Assembly (NCBI GenBank): GCA_963377175.1
Contig: CAUJNA010001529.1
Coordinates: 1-64,000, forward strand
Direction of reading: 5' to 3'
Source of the DNA: Effrenium voratum
Taxonomy: Eukaryota; Sar; Dinophyceae; Suessiales; Symbiodiniaceae
Length of the DNA: 64,000 nt
Shown: positions 11,800-23,327 of the stretch, in pieces
How positions within the stretch are numbered: the stretch's first letter is position 1
How the letters are laid out: each line of letters opens with the position of its first letter
The notes under the pieces: generated by a model
What the model was told of the DNA's origin: nothing
Databases searched by the model: none
What the model saw: only the letters and a program-made list of their open reading frames with translations
Translations under genes and position numbers: made by a program

Positions 11800-12480
11800 A
11801 TTCTATAGTTTTGCTGGTACACAGAGGCGTTCAGATGTCAGAAACCTTTTGCAAGCCCTTTGCGATGCCAACCGAGTTGAATTGCAGATGGATGAATGGG
11901 ATATTTCAAGAGACCCTTCGCATGATATTTGAACTCAGAGGTGGCAGCAAAAAAATGCATGACATCACACAGCTTGGCTTAGTGACGCAAATCGGAAACT
12001 TGCAGGGGAGGCGAACTGCTTGGTTGCATCTATGTGGAAGGTCTTCGCCTGTTGTCTTGAGACGCGGTTGAAATTCCTTGGGGATCATCCTGAAGACTTG
12101 GGTGCAACTCCAGCAGGTCGACCGGCAAGCGTTTGGCAGATGGCAGAGTTTTCGGAATGTTTACAACATGAGGAGACACGTACTATGGCCTTGTATCAAT
12201 GTATGTTCGGCGCCGAGACGTCGAAGCCCACACGTTTGGTGACTAACTTGCTGGAATTCCCAGGCGAGACCTTGAGTACATTCACCTTCGACCGAAATGG
12301 GCGCTACACAGGCCCGTTGCCCTCACGTCGCCCTCACCAACATGCTCCGTGAGCGGGCAAAGGATTGAATGGCGAGTGGAAGACTTCTCCGGCTGCCAGC
12401 TATTGCACAGGCAATCTTCGCGTCGTTCTCGCAGTCCTCCGCTTCGGGGCAGATTGCCTCCCATACTGCTGAGTGCGAGC
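11800..12480 (+). pseudogene. Methyltransferase-like domain of the YR element
   Basis: Frames spell FKPFAMPTELN-like text, KFLGDHPEDLGATPAGRPAS, VWQMAEFSECLQHEETRTMA and KPTRLVTNLLEF, ending GRYTGPLP. I recognise this order from dinoflagellate DIRS-like polyproteins, where it lies before the RT and resembles a Cys-5 DNA methyltransferase fold with a PPC-type loop. The PPC region itself is not clear here. The reading needs at least two frameshifts. Confidence 0.5.
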
Positions 12481-12729
12481 GCGAGGCATTGTCGGAGTCA
12501 GATGGTGAAGCGAAAAGTATTGAGGCGAAAGGTGACGTGACTCTTCAGGGAGATACGGGTGATTCTCAGCAACGAGATACGCTGGTCTAAGCTGCAATCG
12601 GGCTGCGTTGATCCTTCACTATGTGCTTCTTTGCACGGTCGGGCTGAATTTTTTGTGGATGGATTTGGCTTGTGCTCGCCTGGCAACTGGTCTCAGCCAA
12701 ATCGTTGGCAGCACAGTTGAGGGTGTTGC

Positions 12730-13800
12730 TGGATAGCTTTTGTGTGCGAAAAGGAGCTTGGGAGCATCGCTAGAGCGACCTTCATGCTGGCCACGGAAGA
12801 GATGGCTTCTTCTCTCATACCGAAGCTCCGACTCGTCGTACCTGATGTCCTTTCTTCTCTGCCGAAAGACTTGCGAAACATTGGCCCAAATGTCCAACCG
12901 GCACTCCCGAAAATTTGATCCGCCAGTTGTGCCAAGACCTCCCAGCCTGGATCTTCCAAAATCTCATCGTCTGCGACATCGCGTGAAGGAAGAGAGGTTG
13001 GAGGCGGGCAGGGAGACCTGACTACCATCTTAGAAGAGCAATTCAATGAAGAAGAGCAGGCTGGCAGGGGGAAAGAACCGATGGCTTTCCATATGGAGGG
13101 TCATTGCTTCGAGATGCGCGGTGCCCCTTTCGGGTATCACGAGTTCAAAGGCGACTCCAGGAATTTCATGTCGGCTGGATACTTCCTTGGATACGCCCCT
13201 TCTTGTCAGCAGGTTATGGATCGCGGCAGTCAAGCGTGGAGGAGTCTTGGTTGCCCCGAGGTTGGCGCAGCACTGCGCCCAGTTGATCTAGCAGAAGTTG
13301 CGATCAGGATTTAGGACTATGAGTTGTGACACTTTGGAGAGGTATTTCGTACTGGCGCCAAGTGTGAAAAAAAGGACAGGCTACTTTGGGAGGCTGGCTC
13401 CTGACTTCGAGGGATATTGCTGACTCGCCATGGCTTTCCATTAATCACAGTTGAGGAATGCCCATAGCTCTTCAAGGCAGATGGCAGCTCAAGTTGGGCA
13501 AGTACATTGGCGGTTGACTCTTTTTGTTCTGGTCGGCCAAGGGCAGTGCTCTGGGAGGAAACAGTCTTTGGTCATCCGTGGTGGGGTTGATAACAAGGCT
13601 ACAAGCTTCTTGGCAAGAAAGGGCATTTCGACTCGCACTCCTTTCTTATGAATATTTGCATGAAGCTGATTTGAGATCGGTTCGGTGTGACCTAGCATGG
13701 AGGCCGAGAGATGTCAACTTGGAGGCGGACCGTCTTACCAATGCAAATTTCACTGGTTTTGATTCTGAGTTGGCATGAGCTAGGCTTTCCCATTTTGAGC
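12730..13800 (+). pseudogene. DIRS-type reverse transcriptase/RNase H remnant
   Basis: The only firm part is the C-terminal tail at about 13520-13778: LLSYEYLHEADLRSVRCDL, then AWRPRDVNLEADRLTNANFT and GFDSELA. The WxPRxxNxEADxLTN pattern marks the RNase H end of DIRS-like RTs. Upstream frames (12740-13314) lie where the polymerase should be but show no intact catalytic FADD-type motif. Confidence 0.6.
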
Positions 13801-14167
13801 GGTTGTGCCAGCCTGCTTGATTCCTTTTCAGTCTTGCCTTCGAAGCGGAGAGGCCTCAGAAGTTTCAGAAAACCATCTGGGAGTGAGTACCATGATCTTC
13901 GCTTCGTCGGGGATTTATCTCAGATCATTTCAGATATGTGCGGATTCACCTCATGTTGCGATCAAAACGATTGCAACTGGATTACTGGCGGCATAACCAC
14001 TTTAGAAAAAGCTCGTCCGCTGACTGCAGCGCATGCTCGTTGTGGTTTTCTGTTTTTGCTTTAGCTCCGGGTTTTGCCCGGTTGTTTGTTTTATTCAGGG
14101 CTTTGGGCCCTTCACCTTGTCAGGAATGCTTTTCTGCTGGGCCCCCCTTTGGGGAGTTTGGTGTAGC

Positions 14168-14417
14168 AAGGATCACATTCCTTACCTGGTAACCAATGAT
14201 GAGACGGAGCACGAACCGTTGAAGAAACTCACGGAATCCAGTTGCGGCACCGGCGAAGGAACCCGGTGAGGAAGAGGATGAAAGGGACGAAGGTGGTGGT
14301 AGTGACGAAGACGAGGTTGAAGTTGATGTCGAAGCTGGAAGGGGTGTGAAGAGAAAGAAGGGAACTCTCAAACACGAGGCGACTACGTTGGAACACATGG
14401 TTCGCTAACCCCCTATT
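14168..14417 (+). pseudogene. Element A protease 3' end and pre-integrase spacer
   Basis: KDHIPYLVTNDETEHEPLKK resumes the protease reading broken at 8104. An acidic stretch (EDEVEVDVEAGRGVKRKK) and KGTLKHEATTLEHM follow; the latter matches the usual entry into the copia integrase zinc domain. A stop follows almost at once. Confidence 0.6.
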
Positions 14418-14930
14418 GTGATGCATGTGTCGGACCTCGTGACGGTCGATTTCCTGACACCGGAGAGAGCAGGACAGTTGGGGACCGAGACGGACACCAA
14501 TGTTTTCGTGGTGCGAGATATTTACTCTGGAGTGAGGGTGGCTTATCCTACTTCGGATGAGGTTGTCAGAGGAGTTCATGGGGAGACGGAAGATTCGTCA
14601 ACAACTGGGGATCACGTTCGATCAACCCGGAAGAGCCATGAATAATTCCTTGGCTGGGAGGAACAATCTATATGTAATCGATCAGGTCAGCGCCTTTTTT
14701 GCTGGCTGCTGGGTTACCTCCGTGTTACTGGTCTTTTGCTCTGACTTTGACATGGATTTGCATCCCATGTCTAGGAATTTGTCAAGTTCCCATACCAGCA
14801 TCTTGCCACTCCATCTCATCCCGCCTCGAGTTCATATCCCGCGAACACACCCCTCATATATCTGGGTGCGAACTTGTGAGTGTCGCTCCTAAAGGTATGC
14901 TTTTGCCACCGAGATGATCTCCACACATAT
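14418..14930 (+). pseudogene. Element A integrase fragments
   Basis: Two blocks are legible. VSDLVTVDFLTPERAG with VVRDIYSGVRVAYPTS (about 14430-14550) covers the first catalytic aspartate. LGITFDQPGRAMNNSLAGR with NNLYVIDQV (about 14600-14690) covers the PGRxxNxxxE region, where the usual glutamate is read as glycine (SLAGR for the SLAER type). The middle part with the second aspartate is missing. A frameshifted reading of LLAAGLPPCYWSF follows at 14695. Confidence 0.65.
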
Positions 14931-15059
14931 GGTACCAGGCACTCTCACCGTCAACGATTTCAACGTTCAACAGGTGACGAACGAATGGGTCGACGTAGGC
15001 CTCATATAGTGATATAGTGGATAAGGTCGTGATGGTTCATCCACTCGCCTTCCCACTAA

Positions 15060-15840
15060 AGAGCACCTTTGAAAGGGTGAATGGGGAGCTTGAGGCTCTG
15101 ATTGAAGCTGACTCGAGAGGCATTGCAAGATGTCTCGGGGGGCGACGACGACGATGGAAATGGAGATGATGATGACCCCGGCGGAGACGACCCGCATGGT
15201 GGAGCAGGGAGTGCCAAGGATCGATCGAAAGAAGTCAGGAAAGGTTTGGTATCGATGATACGGTTGGGGATGTTGATGCAGCCGTCGAAGGAGATGTGAA
15301 GAGTGCGAAGCCAACCGCCACACCGGAAAAGAAGACCCCGAAGCGTGAAAGGGTGGTGCACAAAGGGGCAAAGGGTGAGATCCCAATGCCGGATGGACTC
15401 GAGCCGGGTTACCATAGATGGGGCCAAAATAGCGTTCCAGACAACGAACGCCAAGGGGGTCCCAAGTCGAAAGATGTTGTAGGACGTACGACTGTCAACA
15501 GCGATACGGCCGAAGTGCTCGATTGCATCAGCGTTGGCCCGAAGAAGGGAGAAGATTTCCACAGAAGGTGATCAAAGGCGGTGCCGAGGTTCCGATCGAT
15601 ACAAATATATATATATATATACATATTGCACAGGCTCGCAGATGCGGACCCTTAAAAGGCCTCCAGACGAATGCGAGCACGTCAGCAAAGAGGAAAAGCT
15701 GGCGATGGGGTCATAAATGTCGATGACAAGGGGAAGAGAGTAAGACTAGATGTGAAAGGGACTCCCCACAAAGTTGGGATAGACGTGCGCAGGGCCTGCA
15801 AGACTTCTAGACCTCCTGACGTACCCCCTGAGGAGTGAAA
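15060..15840 (+). pseudogene. Element A integrase-RT linker
   Basis: Acidic and basic low-complexity frames (GGDDDDGNGDDDDPGGDDPH at about 15130-15190; KSAKPTATPEKKTPKRERVV and PMPDGLEPGYHRWGQNSVPD at about 15299-15440). The second block resembles the GxxGFFLGY region after the copia integrase only loosely. A TA run lies at 15606-15622. Confidence 0.4.
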
Positions 15841-15844
15841 GAAG

Positions 15845-16690
15845 ATGTCTCATGTCGACCGAATGATGCGGGAGTGTGCAGCAGCCGAAGTTGAGAAAGG
15901 CAGGAAAGGTATCAAAGAGGGACTGGAAAAGCGCATCAAGAAGGCTGAAAAGAAGGCCGAGAAGATGGAGGAAGAAGAAGTCGAAGGATGGCAAAGATGC
16001 TGCGGCAGCGAAAGAGAGCGCCAAAGACGCCAAGAAGCTGCGCAAAACGGTCCTAAAGAGCATTCAGAAAGTCGACTGGGTTCCGTATTATCAAGGACAA
16101 GTGGGGTACGGGAGATTGGATACGCAAATCCGTCGAGAAATGGGAATTCAGTGACACCAAGGCATGGCGAAAACTTTCTCAGCATGGTGTTGTTGGGAAA
16201 TCAAGTGAAGGATCAGGACATGGCCGACGCCATTGTTCATGATCTAGGCAATGGTCCGGCAACGTTTGAGGCGTCGCGCTGGGCTGACTTCCTAGGACGT
16301 GTTGAAGGATGGGAGGTTCAAACTGCCGATGCTATCCAAGCTTACATCCAGGCTTACATTGAAGGTCCTGCCTCGTGGGTGGAGCTTTCAAGGGAGGGTT
16401 GGCCGGAAGATGGAAGCTGGAATAAATTTCAAAGACCATGTGTCAGAATTGTGAAAGCCCTGTATGCAGTGGGGTTCAAGCCTGTGGGGGCGAAATGGCC
16501 ATCCGTCTATGCACAAGGAACTCAACTTACTGCTGGTAGTCTACGTGAATGACTTCAAAATGTCTGGTCCCAAAGGAAATCTGAAGAAGGGGTGGGTTCT
16601 CCTTCGCACCAAGCTTGAGATTGAGCCTGAAACGGGCCTCGGTTTATACTTGGGATGCAATCAGATTAAGCAACACTGGGTGGTGTAACA
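15845..16690 (+). pseudogene. Element A reverse transcriptase remnant
   Basis: ADAIQAYIQAYIEGPASWVE (about 16328-16387), RPCVRIVKALYAVGFKPVGA and LLVVYVNDFKMSGPKGNLKK followed by GLGLYLGCNQ match the copia RT palm and its element B counterpart. The catalytic YVDD is read YVND, which would kill polymerase activity. The ALYGHPDAG block is deleted to ALYAV. The N-terminal lysine-rich coil (15876-16060) is linker. Confidence 0.75.
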
Positions 16691-17040
16691 GGCAACACCG
16701 TAGCCTCTATGATATGGAGGAATTCTTTGAGATGTCTGTTCAGAAGTACAGGGATAACATTGGAAAGCATGTCAAATTGAAGGATGCCAAGACTCCGTCG
16801 CTTCCGGAGGACGCGAAGGATCATCCAGCACGCAGGCCGTATACCGACGGCAAGCAAGTCGAATGCACGTGGTGTAAGCACACGTTCAATCCCGATGTTC
16901 CGCTCATTCCAGGCGGGGCGGACGAGTCGGACGAGCAAACGATCGCGCAAGGGGAACTTGCGTCACACGCAGCTAGTGTGCTCCTGAAACTACTTTATGC
17001 AGCACGTCTAGCCCCTTTTGGAACGACAAACGCATGCTTG
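16691..17040 (+). pseudogene. Element A RT/RNase H junction, truncated
   Basis: HWVV-stop, then a frame containing KYRDNIGKHVKLKDAKTPSL and GELASHAASVLLKLLYAARL. The last block equals element B's GNDAAAVLMKVLYGARMGRY at the start of RNase H. Homology ends at about 17020, so the rest of RNase H is gone. A 16-base G run follows at 17103-17118. Confidence 0.65.
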
Positions 17041-17279
17041 ACCCCAGTCAGGGACCGATTGCAAGCATGTTGTCCGTGATGCATGTGGTCGTTGACAGTA
17101 ACGGGGGGGGGGGGGGGGCAGGGCGATCAAAACACCCTGGTCGTTTCTTTCGTGGAACGTTGGTAAGCGAAAGAACCTCGAGCTCAAATGTGAGTGCTCT
17201 CACGAGCATGCCCCTTTCGCAGGACGTGAAACTAAGGGAACTGAAGTTTACTCTCCGTCTCTCTGCCGTCGGCTCGTAG

Positions 17280-18960
17280 AGTACTGCATGCATAGTTTCA
17301 AGACGTGTCGACATTTTGAAGGCATTTGCGAAGCAACAGACTGGTTCAAGAATCACATCAGCAACCCCATCATCAAGATAGCATTGTGTGCCATTAGAGT
17401 TCAATCTCGTATTGGTGCTCGCGGCGCTTTGCTTTCCGATGGTATTGAACAAGCCTGGAAGCGCGGACCGTTCAACGGCCTCTCTCTCCAGGTGAGTTCT
17501 AAAGAAGATCGTGTGAAGGGGGAACCGCTTCACCTCCGGATCCGATCAGATATCCAATCAAGGACTGTGTGAAGGGGGAACCTCTTGACGGACCTCTGGA
17601 TCCGGTTGCATTGCCACCACATTACGGTGGGAAGAGTTCCTGTGTTTCCACCATGTGTGTGAATCCTCGTCCCAGCCTTCGGCGGACATTGGAGGCATCT
17701 GGCCTCTGGATGCTGCGGCCTTCTTTACAAGGTATTGTGAGGCCTTTATCGAGGGATACAAGAGCCGTGCTCAAACCATGCCGTGTCGATTCACGAGAAT
17801 TGACTGCGATGAAAATGAGCGTAAGGCAATCGCGGCAGGGACGGTGACTCCGGAGATCCTCAGGAACTATCAGGACAACCTGGTTACGGCGAGAACGTGG
17901 ATCGCCACTTGGTGCACCTTCGTTATTGGTTTGGTCATGTTTTGCTTGCACCCAGGACATCTCGGATTACACCGGACTGGACGTGGTGTTCAAAGCGATC
18001 TACGAGAACTTGACTGCCGTGTGCGGCCGGGTAAGCTGATCGAAAATGCCATGACAAAATGCAAGCGCTTGAAGACGTATACCACGACCAATGATAAGTG
18101 GATGACCATCTTGACCAGCAACCTGCTCGAGCGATCCCTCCTTGGGGGGCCTTGGAACATTCTGGGAGCAATTGCAGAACTTTTGCAGGGAGCGGGAAAT
18201 GTTGGATCAAGGCTTCAACAAGATCTACGTCGAATTGGTTGACAAGAAGGGGTACGGCAAGACCATGCTTTCAAGGTACACTGTGAAGCACGGTTCCGCG
18301 AGAGCCAAAACCAGAATCAGGGATGCGTCGAAGACCGAGAGAACGCATGGTCGAAACACCCCTTTGCAATGAGGAGGAGAAGGGAAAACCGCGCGGGAGG
18401 ACCTGACCCCGTACCCACTGGTGCTTTTCACATCCTTCAATCCTACATGGAGGCGGACGACAGGGACAAGGTGTTGGAATGGGCCGCGGCTCAGAATTAC
18501 CTTCTGACCATGTTGTTCTGCTGCCACAACCTAACGCGAATCGATCAGCTCCGGAACCTACGGGGTAAAACCCCAGCGGATCGAAGGACAGGTTTGCGAT
18601 CAAGGAGTGGCTTACGCAAAGGCCGAGGGAACCTGCAGTTCGGAAGCTGAGGACCACCGGCATTCCGGAGGACCTGGTGATAAACGGCTACGACGTGTTG
18701 GGAGCTGAGAACGGGCAGCGGGCCGCAATTGCGTCTGCAATTTTGGCGAGGGATCAATTTTCGGACCGAGCTCAACAGCAACGCAAGAGCCATCGACCGA
18801 TTCTGTTTCACGGCAGACGACGACAAGAACCCGAGGGACGTCCCTGCTGGAGAGAAGGCGAACCTCCCCGGGCCACGGGGTACGCCACGCCCGGAACCAA
18901 AGCCCCGGCCTCAACCAAAGGCAGCGCCTGAGGCTAAACCCACGAAGAAAGGAACAAGCA
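17280..18960 (+). pseudogene. Element A accessory region, unknown ORFs 1-2
   Basis: The longest frame (17655-18242, 195 codons) includes FFTRYCEAFIEGYKSRAQTM, FTRIDCDENERKAIAAGTVT and an LVTARTWIATWCTFVIGLVM stretch that could be membrane-inserted. A second stretch (18369-18931) is basic and proline-rich towards its end. A small direct duplication around gtgtgaagggggaac occurs at about 17512 and 17567. No family was recognised. It follows the place where RNase H should be, so it is either cargo of element A or another insertion. Confidence 0.4.
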
Positions 18961-18966
18961 GAGGAT

Positions 18967-19473
18967 GTGAAGGGTTGCTCTCCGGCGTCGAAGGAGAGCG
19001 GGATGACCGATGGCAGTTTCCCAACCAAAGGCATTGAACACAGGGTCATCAGCACAGCTGTACAAGCCTCTCGGTTCACCGAGATGAACGCAACCCGAAT
19101 CCTGAGTCAGGTGGACGAGTACAATGCCATTAGAGCGGCAGCCGGGAGGCCGGAATGGATCGAGGCCAAACTGAACGTGTTTGCTTCAACGTGGGAGTCC
19201 TACGTTAGGAGATTGACACACGAGGCGGCACCATCTGGGTTTATGGTTGAAGGGCTCAACAAATACTTGGCAGCAGGATGGGAAGCGTGGATGTACGTGT
19301 GCGCGTTCTATTGTGCCCGATTCAGTATGTGGGAAACGAGGACTTTCATCCCGCCATCGTCTCTCATCGTCCTGTTGCGCGCTGTCATTGAGCCACAGCA
19401 TGACACTTTGATCAAGGGGGCGAAGGCCGAGGCTGAAGCGGCCGTGAGCACACAGATCGGGTTTGCCTTGTGA
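18967..19473 (+). CDS. Element A accessory ORF 3, unknown
   Basis: An open frame of 168 codons, the longest clean one in this part. It has a helical, charged character: TEMNATRILSQVDEYNAIRA, PEWIEAKLNVFASTWESYVR, AAGWEAWMYVCAFYCARFSM. No signal peptide or catalytic motif is evident. The start used here (ATG 18967) lies in a poorly conserved lead; the real N-terminus may be upstream in another frame. Confidence 0.4.
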   Translation: MKGCSPASKESGMTDGSFPTKGIEHRVISTAVQASRFTEMNATRILSQVDEYNAIRAAAGRPEWIEAKLNVFASTWESYVRRLTHEAAPSGFMVEGLNKYLAAGWEAWMYVCAFYCARFSMWETRTFIPPSSLIVLLRAVIEPQHDTLIKGAKAEAEAAVSTQIGFAL

Positions 19474-19639
19474 CTGTCCTGATATTCTTCACGAAGTCAA
19501 GCAAAGGGCTATACACCACGATGCCGGAGGGTTTGAGCAGAAACGTTGGATGGAACATGGGCAACATGATCTGTCCTGTCAATGAGGAACTCAAGCCCCG
19601 AGGTCCGTCTTTGTCTCTGTGAAACATTTGGACCTGCTA

Positions 19640-20760
19640 GAGTGCGTTACTTGCTCAAGAATGCGGGCGCATGGAGGATCATTTTAAAGTATTCATCGAG
19701 TGGGCGCTTGGTGTCCCGCACGAGGCCACCGTAGTCATTGACTCTGCTACGTTCACCGGCGTTAAGCGGCGCACACGGTTCTTTCGCAACTGGCACCACC
19801 GGGCCCCACTACAGCACACCCTTCAACCCCGGGCCAATGATTGGGGTCCGCTTCTCAGCGCAAGTGGTGTACCGGTTTCGTTCGACTTTTAGTCGCTGAA
19901 TCAGTTCACCTGTGGATTTCGTTGGTGGACGTCATGGAATGGAAGAACAAAGGTGGGGAGCACAAAGTGATCAAAAGCGGCATGGAAGAGTACTTCAGTC
20001 AATGTGCCATGATCATCAATCTGATTCAAGAACAGGCCCCACAACCAATTACTATCACGATCAACACGATTGCCGACGTGATCATAGCTGGTTCTGCAAG
20101 CAATGCCAGCGCGGGAGCGGAGAGCTGCGGCCGACCTCCTGGGAGAATTCGTACACCTCCTCGCTATTGCGCTGAAGGAGTCGCCATCTAAAAGGCGTTT
20201 TCACACCTGGGTGTGATACCATTTCCGGCTGATGAAGGTCTTTCATTGCTTCATCACAACAAGGGGAAGACTGTGTATCCTGAATTGTGTCACCGAGTCG
20301 GACGCTACACGCCCTGCCATTCGCATTATTCAGTTGTCTTTCACCACGATGCAGGCAATAGGGCCTATGCCGGATGGTGGGCCGAGATGTTCGAAGCTCA
20401 TCATCTGTCGATATTGTTCGGGGAGACGCGGAACGAGGAAATCATGGGGGATGCCATTGAAGCAGTACTCCGCGCACTTCGCGCAGCATCTGGCTATTCT
20501 TGGTGCACGGCGGCGACGGATCACCTACTTCATGGACTCGAACATTCTCTCCTCATATACGGGCAGGATTACCGGTACAGCATGCCACCTAGCAATCGGA
20601 AGGACACAAGTTCCAGACCATGTTCACGCAGGGGGGGTCACGATGTTGGGGTGATGGAATGGTTTGAGAAGTTGCCGGAACCCGTATTCCACTCGGAAAA
20701 TGATGAAGGAGGAATGTACTGTCGTGCAGAGAGCGCGTCGAGCGTGACGCGTTCAGCGTG
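19640..20760 (+). pseudogene. Element A accessory region, broken ORFs 4-5
   Basis: Overlapping frames at 19841-20191 (116 codons, with QEQAPQPITITINTIADVII) and 20213-20650 (VGRYTPCHSHYSVVFHHDAG, NRAYAGWWAEMFEAHHLSIL). The second frame continues to 21013 as low-complexity text. The second ORF is rich in H, Y and W, as enzymes and capsid proteins can be, but I recognise no family. Confidence 0.35.
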
Positions 20761-21540
20761 CTCTTCGGTGAAATGCCGGAGTTGGGGAAGACTGAAAAAG
20801 ATGATGATGTCATCATGGTTGACGCAGAAGATGGCCTGGAAGAGACTGAGGGCTTGTCCCCTGATCCCGACTATGGCACATCACCAGAACCGAGAATTGA
20901 TTCCGATGAGACAAGCGGCGACAAAGACGTCAAGATGGAGACGGAGCCAGCGGCGTTTACGCCTAGGAAGCGGAAGCTTGCTGAGTGTGCTGACGGCATC
21001 CTGCCCACGATGATTGTCCCGTATGCCAGACGAACAACCAGGAGCTCGTGGACTGTCAGAACCCGGAGGCAAAGACAATGGTTCCACTGCTGAAGGACAT
21101 CGCGGAAGGAGAGAAGAAAATTCCATCCGGCGACAGCAAGAAGGCATCGTCATCTTCAGCCAGCGGCGGCGGCTCGAAGGAGGAACAGCCTGCCAAGAAG
21201 GGGAAAAGAGCCAAGGAGGCAGGACCGGCGCCCAAGCGGTGGGAGAGAACGAAGATCGCTCCCAAACCCGAGCTCGTGCGCATGAACCGATGGAGACAGC
21301 ACCCCATCATGATGAAGGAGCTGGTAATCTCCTTGATCGGTGGGCTCGGCAGGACTTGCCTTGAAAACCCCGCTGAAGAAGTTGTGACGTCGTTCACTAT
21401 GAGCTGGAAAAGGAGGATGGCAATGCCTAGTCACAAAGCTGATTTCGAGTTCACGCAGAAGGTGAGGAAGGATGGCAGCGCGATGTATTACAGCACTGTG
21501 ACCGAGGAGTTCGCGAAACTCTGCGTATTGCCCGCGGATC
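20758..21540 (+). pseudogene. Element A accessory ORF 6, acidic then lysine-rich
   Basis: An acidic tract (EKDDDVIMVDAEDGLEETEG) and KRKLAECADGILP are read at 20758-21010. The frame then shifts to KKASSSSASGGGSKEEQPAK and an ordered part, MMKELVISLIGGLGRTCLEN with EEVVTSFTMSWKRRM (21310-21410). This leads into the phosphotransferase-like frame, so the two may once have been one protein with a disordered N-terminus. Confidence 0.4.
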
Positions 21541-22548
21541 ATGCTGAATTCGGTGTCTACCATGACCATGGGACCGGATCGCAGCGATTTCCAAAGCGCC
21601 ATCAGGAAGATGGAACATCAGCAGATCATTGGTCTATCCAGGGAGCTGATCAAATATCTGCGAAGCAGGGTTGGCAGGCCGACCAATCCGGATGATGATC
21701 GTGGAAGGAGGCGATTACAGTGTGATGATGTCGGGCGGGTCAAGTTTTCCAAACTGCTTGGCTGCAACCACATAATGGAGCACCTCAATGACGATGAATC
21801 CAGGACTGATGAGGGGGCGGCGGCATTTTGCGTGGACATGCTTCGGGAAGAGGTCCGGCGACACTCGACATCCAGGTATTCGATTATCTGTTGGAGGGTG
21901 GAGCTCGAGGACCGAGAACGATTTGGAGAGGAGTTCAGGCTGAACAAGGCGGAGCTTGATTGGATCTTCAGTTCATGTTACGGATTGTGCGCTCGAATCG
22001 CGGTGCGCGCGACGTACAATCATACTCCGTTCATCTACCAGAACGCGGCCAAACACCTGTGACCGATTGACGAAGGTTGTGCGGAATACGCGAAGGGATG
22101 CTATTATGTCATCCACGTCGGCGAGCTGGAGGATGCGATGAGGCACAGCCTCAAGACCTTCGGCCCCTACGGACGTATCGACAATTTCTTCAGCATCTAT
22201 TCGCCGTGGGATGACAGGAGCGTTCTGGGAGCCAAGCAATTCCGTGGTCATTCGTTTATCATGATACTGTTCGCGCCTATCAAGTCGTTGACTGCTTACG
22301 GCGCATACGCGGCCCAGACCGGTGCGATTCTTACCAAGACCAAAGTTCCGTTCAAGGATTTGTGTGGGAGATTCCGTCGGCGTGTGCCAGGTACCAGTTC
22401 ACGGACACCCGCGGACACGCAGAGACTAACGGATGTGGTCACACTCTTCGCAGGATCTTCGGAGTGTACACCGGCCAAGTTGAAGGATGTCCATGAGCTG
22501 AAGGGCTGTTGCTTACGCTGCTGGAGACAGAGGCACGGAGGAGGGTAA
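21541..22548 (+). pseudogene. Tpt1/KptA-like RNA 2'-phosphotransferase domain in element A
   Basis: One frame, interrupted by a single TGA at 22060-22062, reads in the order known for Tpt1/KptA. Helix and LRH-like region: IIGLSRELIKYLRSRVGR (the usual RH is RS). D/G-V-LL region: RRLQCDDVGRVKFSKLLG. Then ICWRVELEDRERFGEEF for the KxRF block, ARIAVRATYNHT for IRAxQGHS, YYVIHVGELEDAMRHSLKTF for the YHGT...GL block, and TGAILTKTKVPFKDL for the NGVxLT..VP block. Tpt1 removes the 2'-phosphate left at tRNA splice junctions, using NAD+. The match is by pattern only and several catalytic residues are altered. Confidence 0.5.
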
Positions 22549-22559
22549 CAAGAAGTATG

Positions 22560-23320
22560 AGAAGGTGGTGACCAATCTCAAGAACTACGTTATCCTCAAC
22601 AAAGCAGGTGAGGCCGTGTCCCTCCTGCTTGCATAGCACACCGAGCGCTTGCGCATATTGCCTGATGTGCGACGGCTATTTCATTTCTCACGGAGTGGTT
22701 CACTTCGCTGTCCCTGGAGCACGCAGCAGAAGCGGTGGACGTCGACGAGATCAAGAGAATTGCGAAAGACGCCGCCAAGAGGGCAATTGATGAGGAGGGC
22801 GGCGAAGAACTACGCGAACAGCCCAAGCCAAAAGAAGGGTATGGCAAATCCGGCCAGATCTTCCAGGACGACGACGACGAAATTGGAACACAAGGGGCGT
22901 GAGCCCGGGATCGGACCGGAGGGCTAGATGCGTGGACCCGCTCGTTGAGGCCACCTCGGGCCACATGGCCATCATCAAGTTGTTTGGAAAGCTTGTGAAC
23001 AACCTCCATCGGTACTGGGGACCAGACAACGAGACGGGCGACAAAGAAGTGGTCGAGCAATGGAAGGAAGACTGGATCAAGGGCATTCAGAGAGCCTGTC
23101 GCACTCACGTCCCAAAAATGTGCCTGTCGATGAGGCGATTTGGATTGAGACACGGAATGGACTCAACGCTGACAACCTGCCGCATACGTTTCATGACACA
23201 ACAATAGAGGAGTACGTCGACATGAAAGGCGTCATCCACTTGATGGACTATTCTGTCTGGACTTTATCCGATTCTCTTGGAAATTTTCGAAATTGATAAC
23301 CTCTGAAAAACGTCAAGGAT
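22560..23320 (+). pseudogene. Element A accessory region, broken ORFs 8-9
   Basis: Two broken frames. One is basic/acidic low complexity (22640-22920). The other reads SGHMAIIKLFGKLVNNLHRY and KEVVEQWKEDWIKGIQRACR (22959-23100), shifting to VDEAIWIETRNGLNADNLPH and TTIEEYVDMKGVIHLMDYSV (23130-23260). No family was recognised; this is the last ordered stretch before the 3' leader. Confidence 0.35.
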
Positions 23321-23327
23321 TTGAAGG

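Larger units (their letters stand above)
8105..14167 (+). mobile_element. Nested DIRS-like tyrosine-recombinase retroelement, decayed
   Basis: About 6.06 kb interrupts element A's protease. It holds, left to right, a tyrosine recombinase (8866-9606), a Cys/His gag-like zinc domain (11560-11755), a methyltransferase-like HPEDLG domain (about 11830-12480), and a DIRS-type RT/RNase H tail (13430-13790). No clear target duplication was found, as expected for YR elements. Both edges are estimated to a few bases from where the protease reading breaks off and resumes. Every ORF is frameshifted. Confidence 0.75.
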
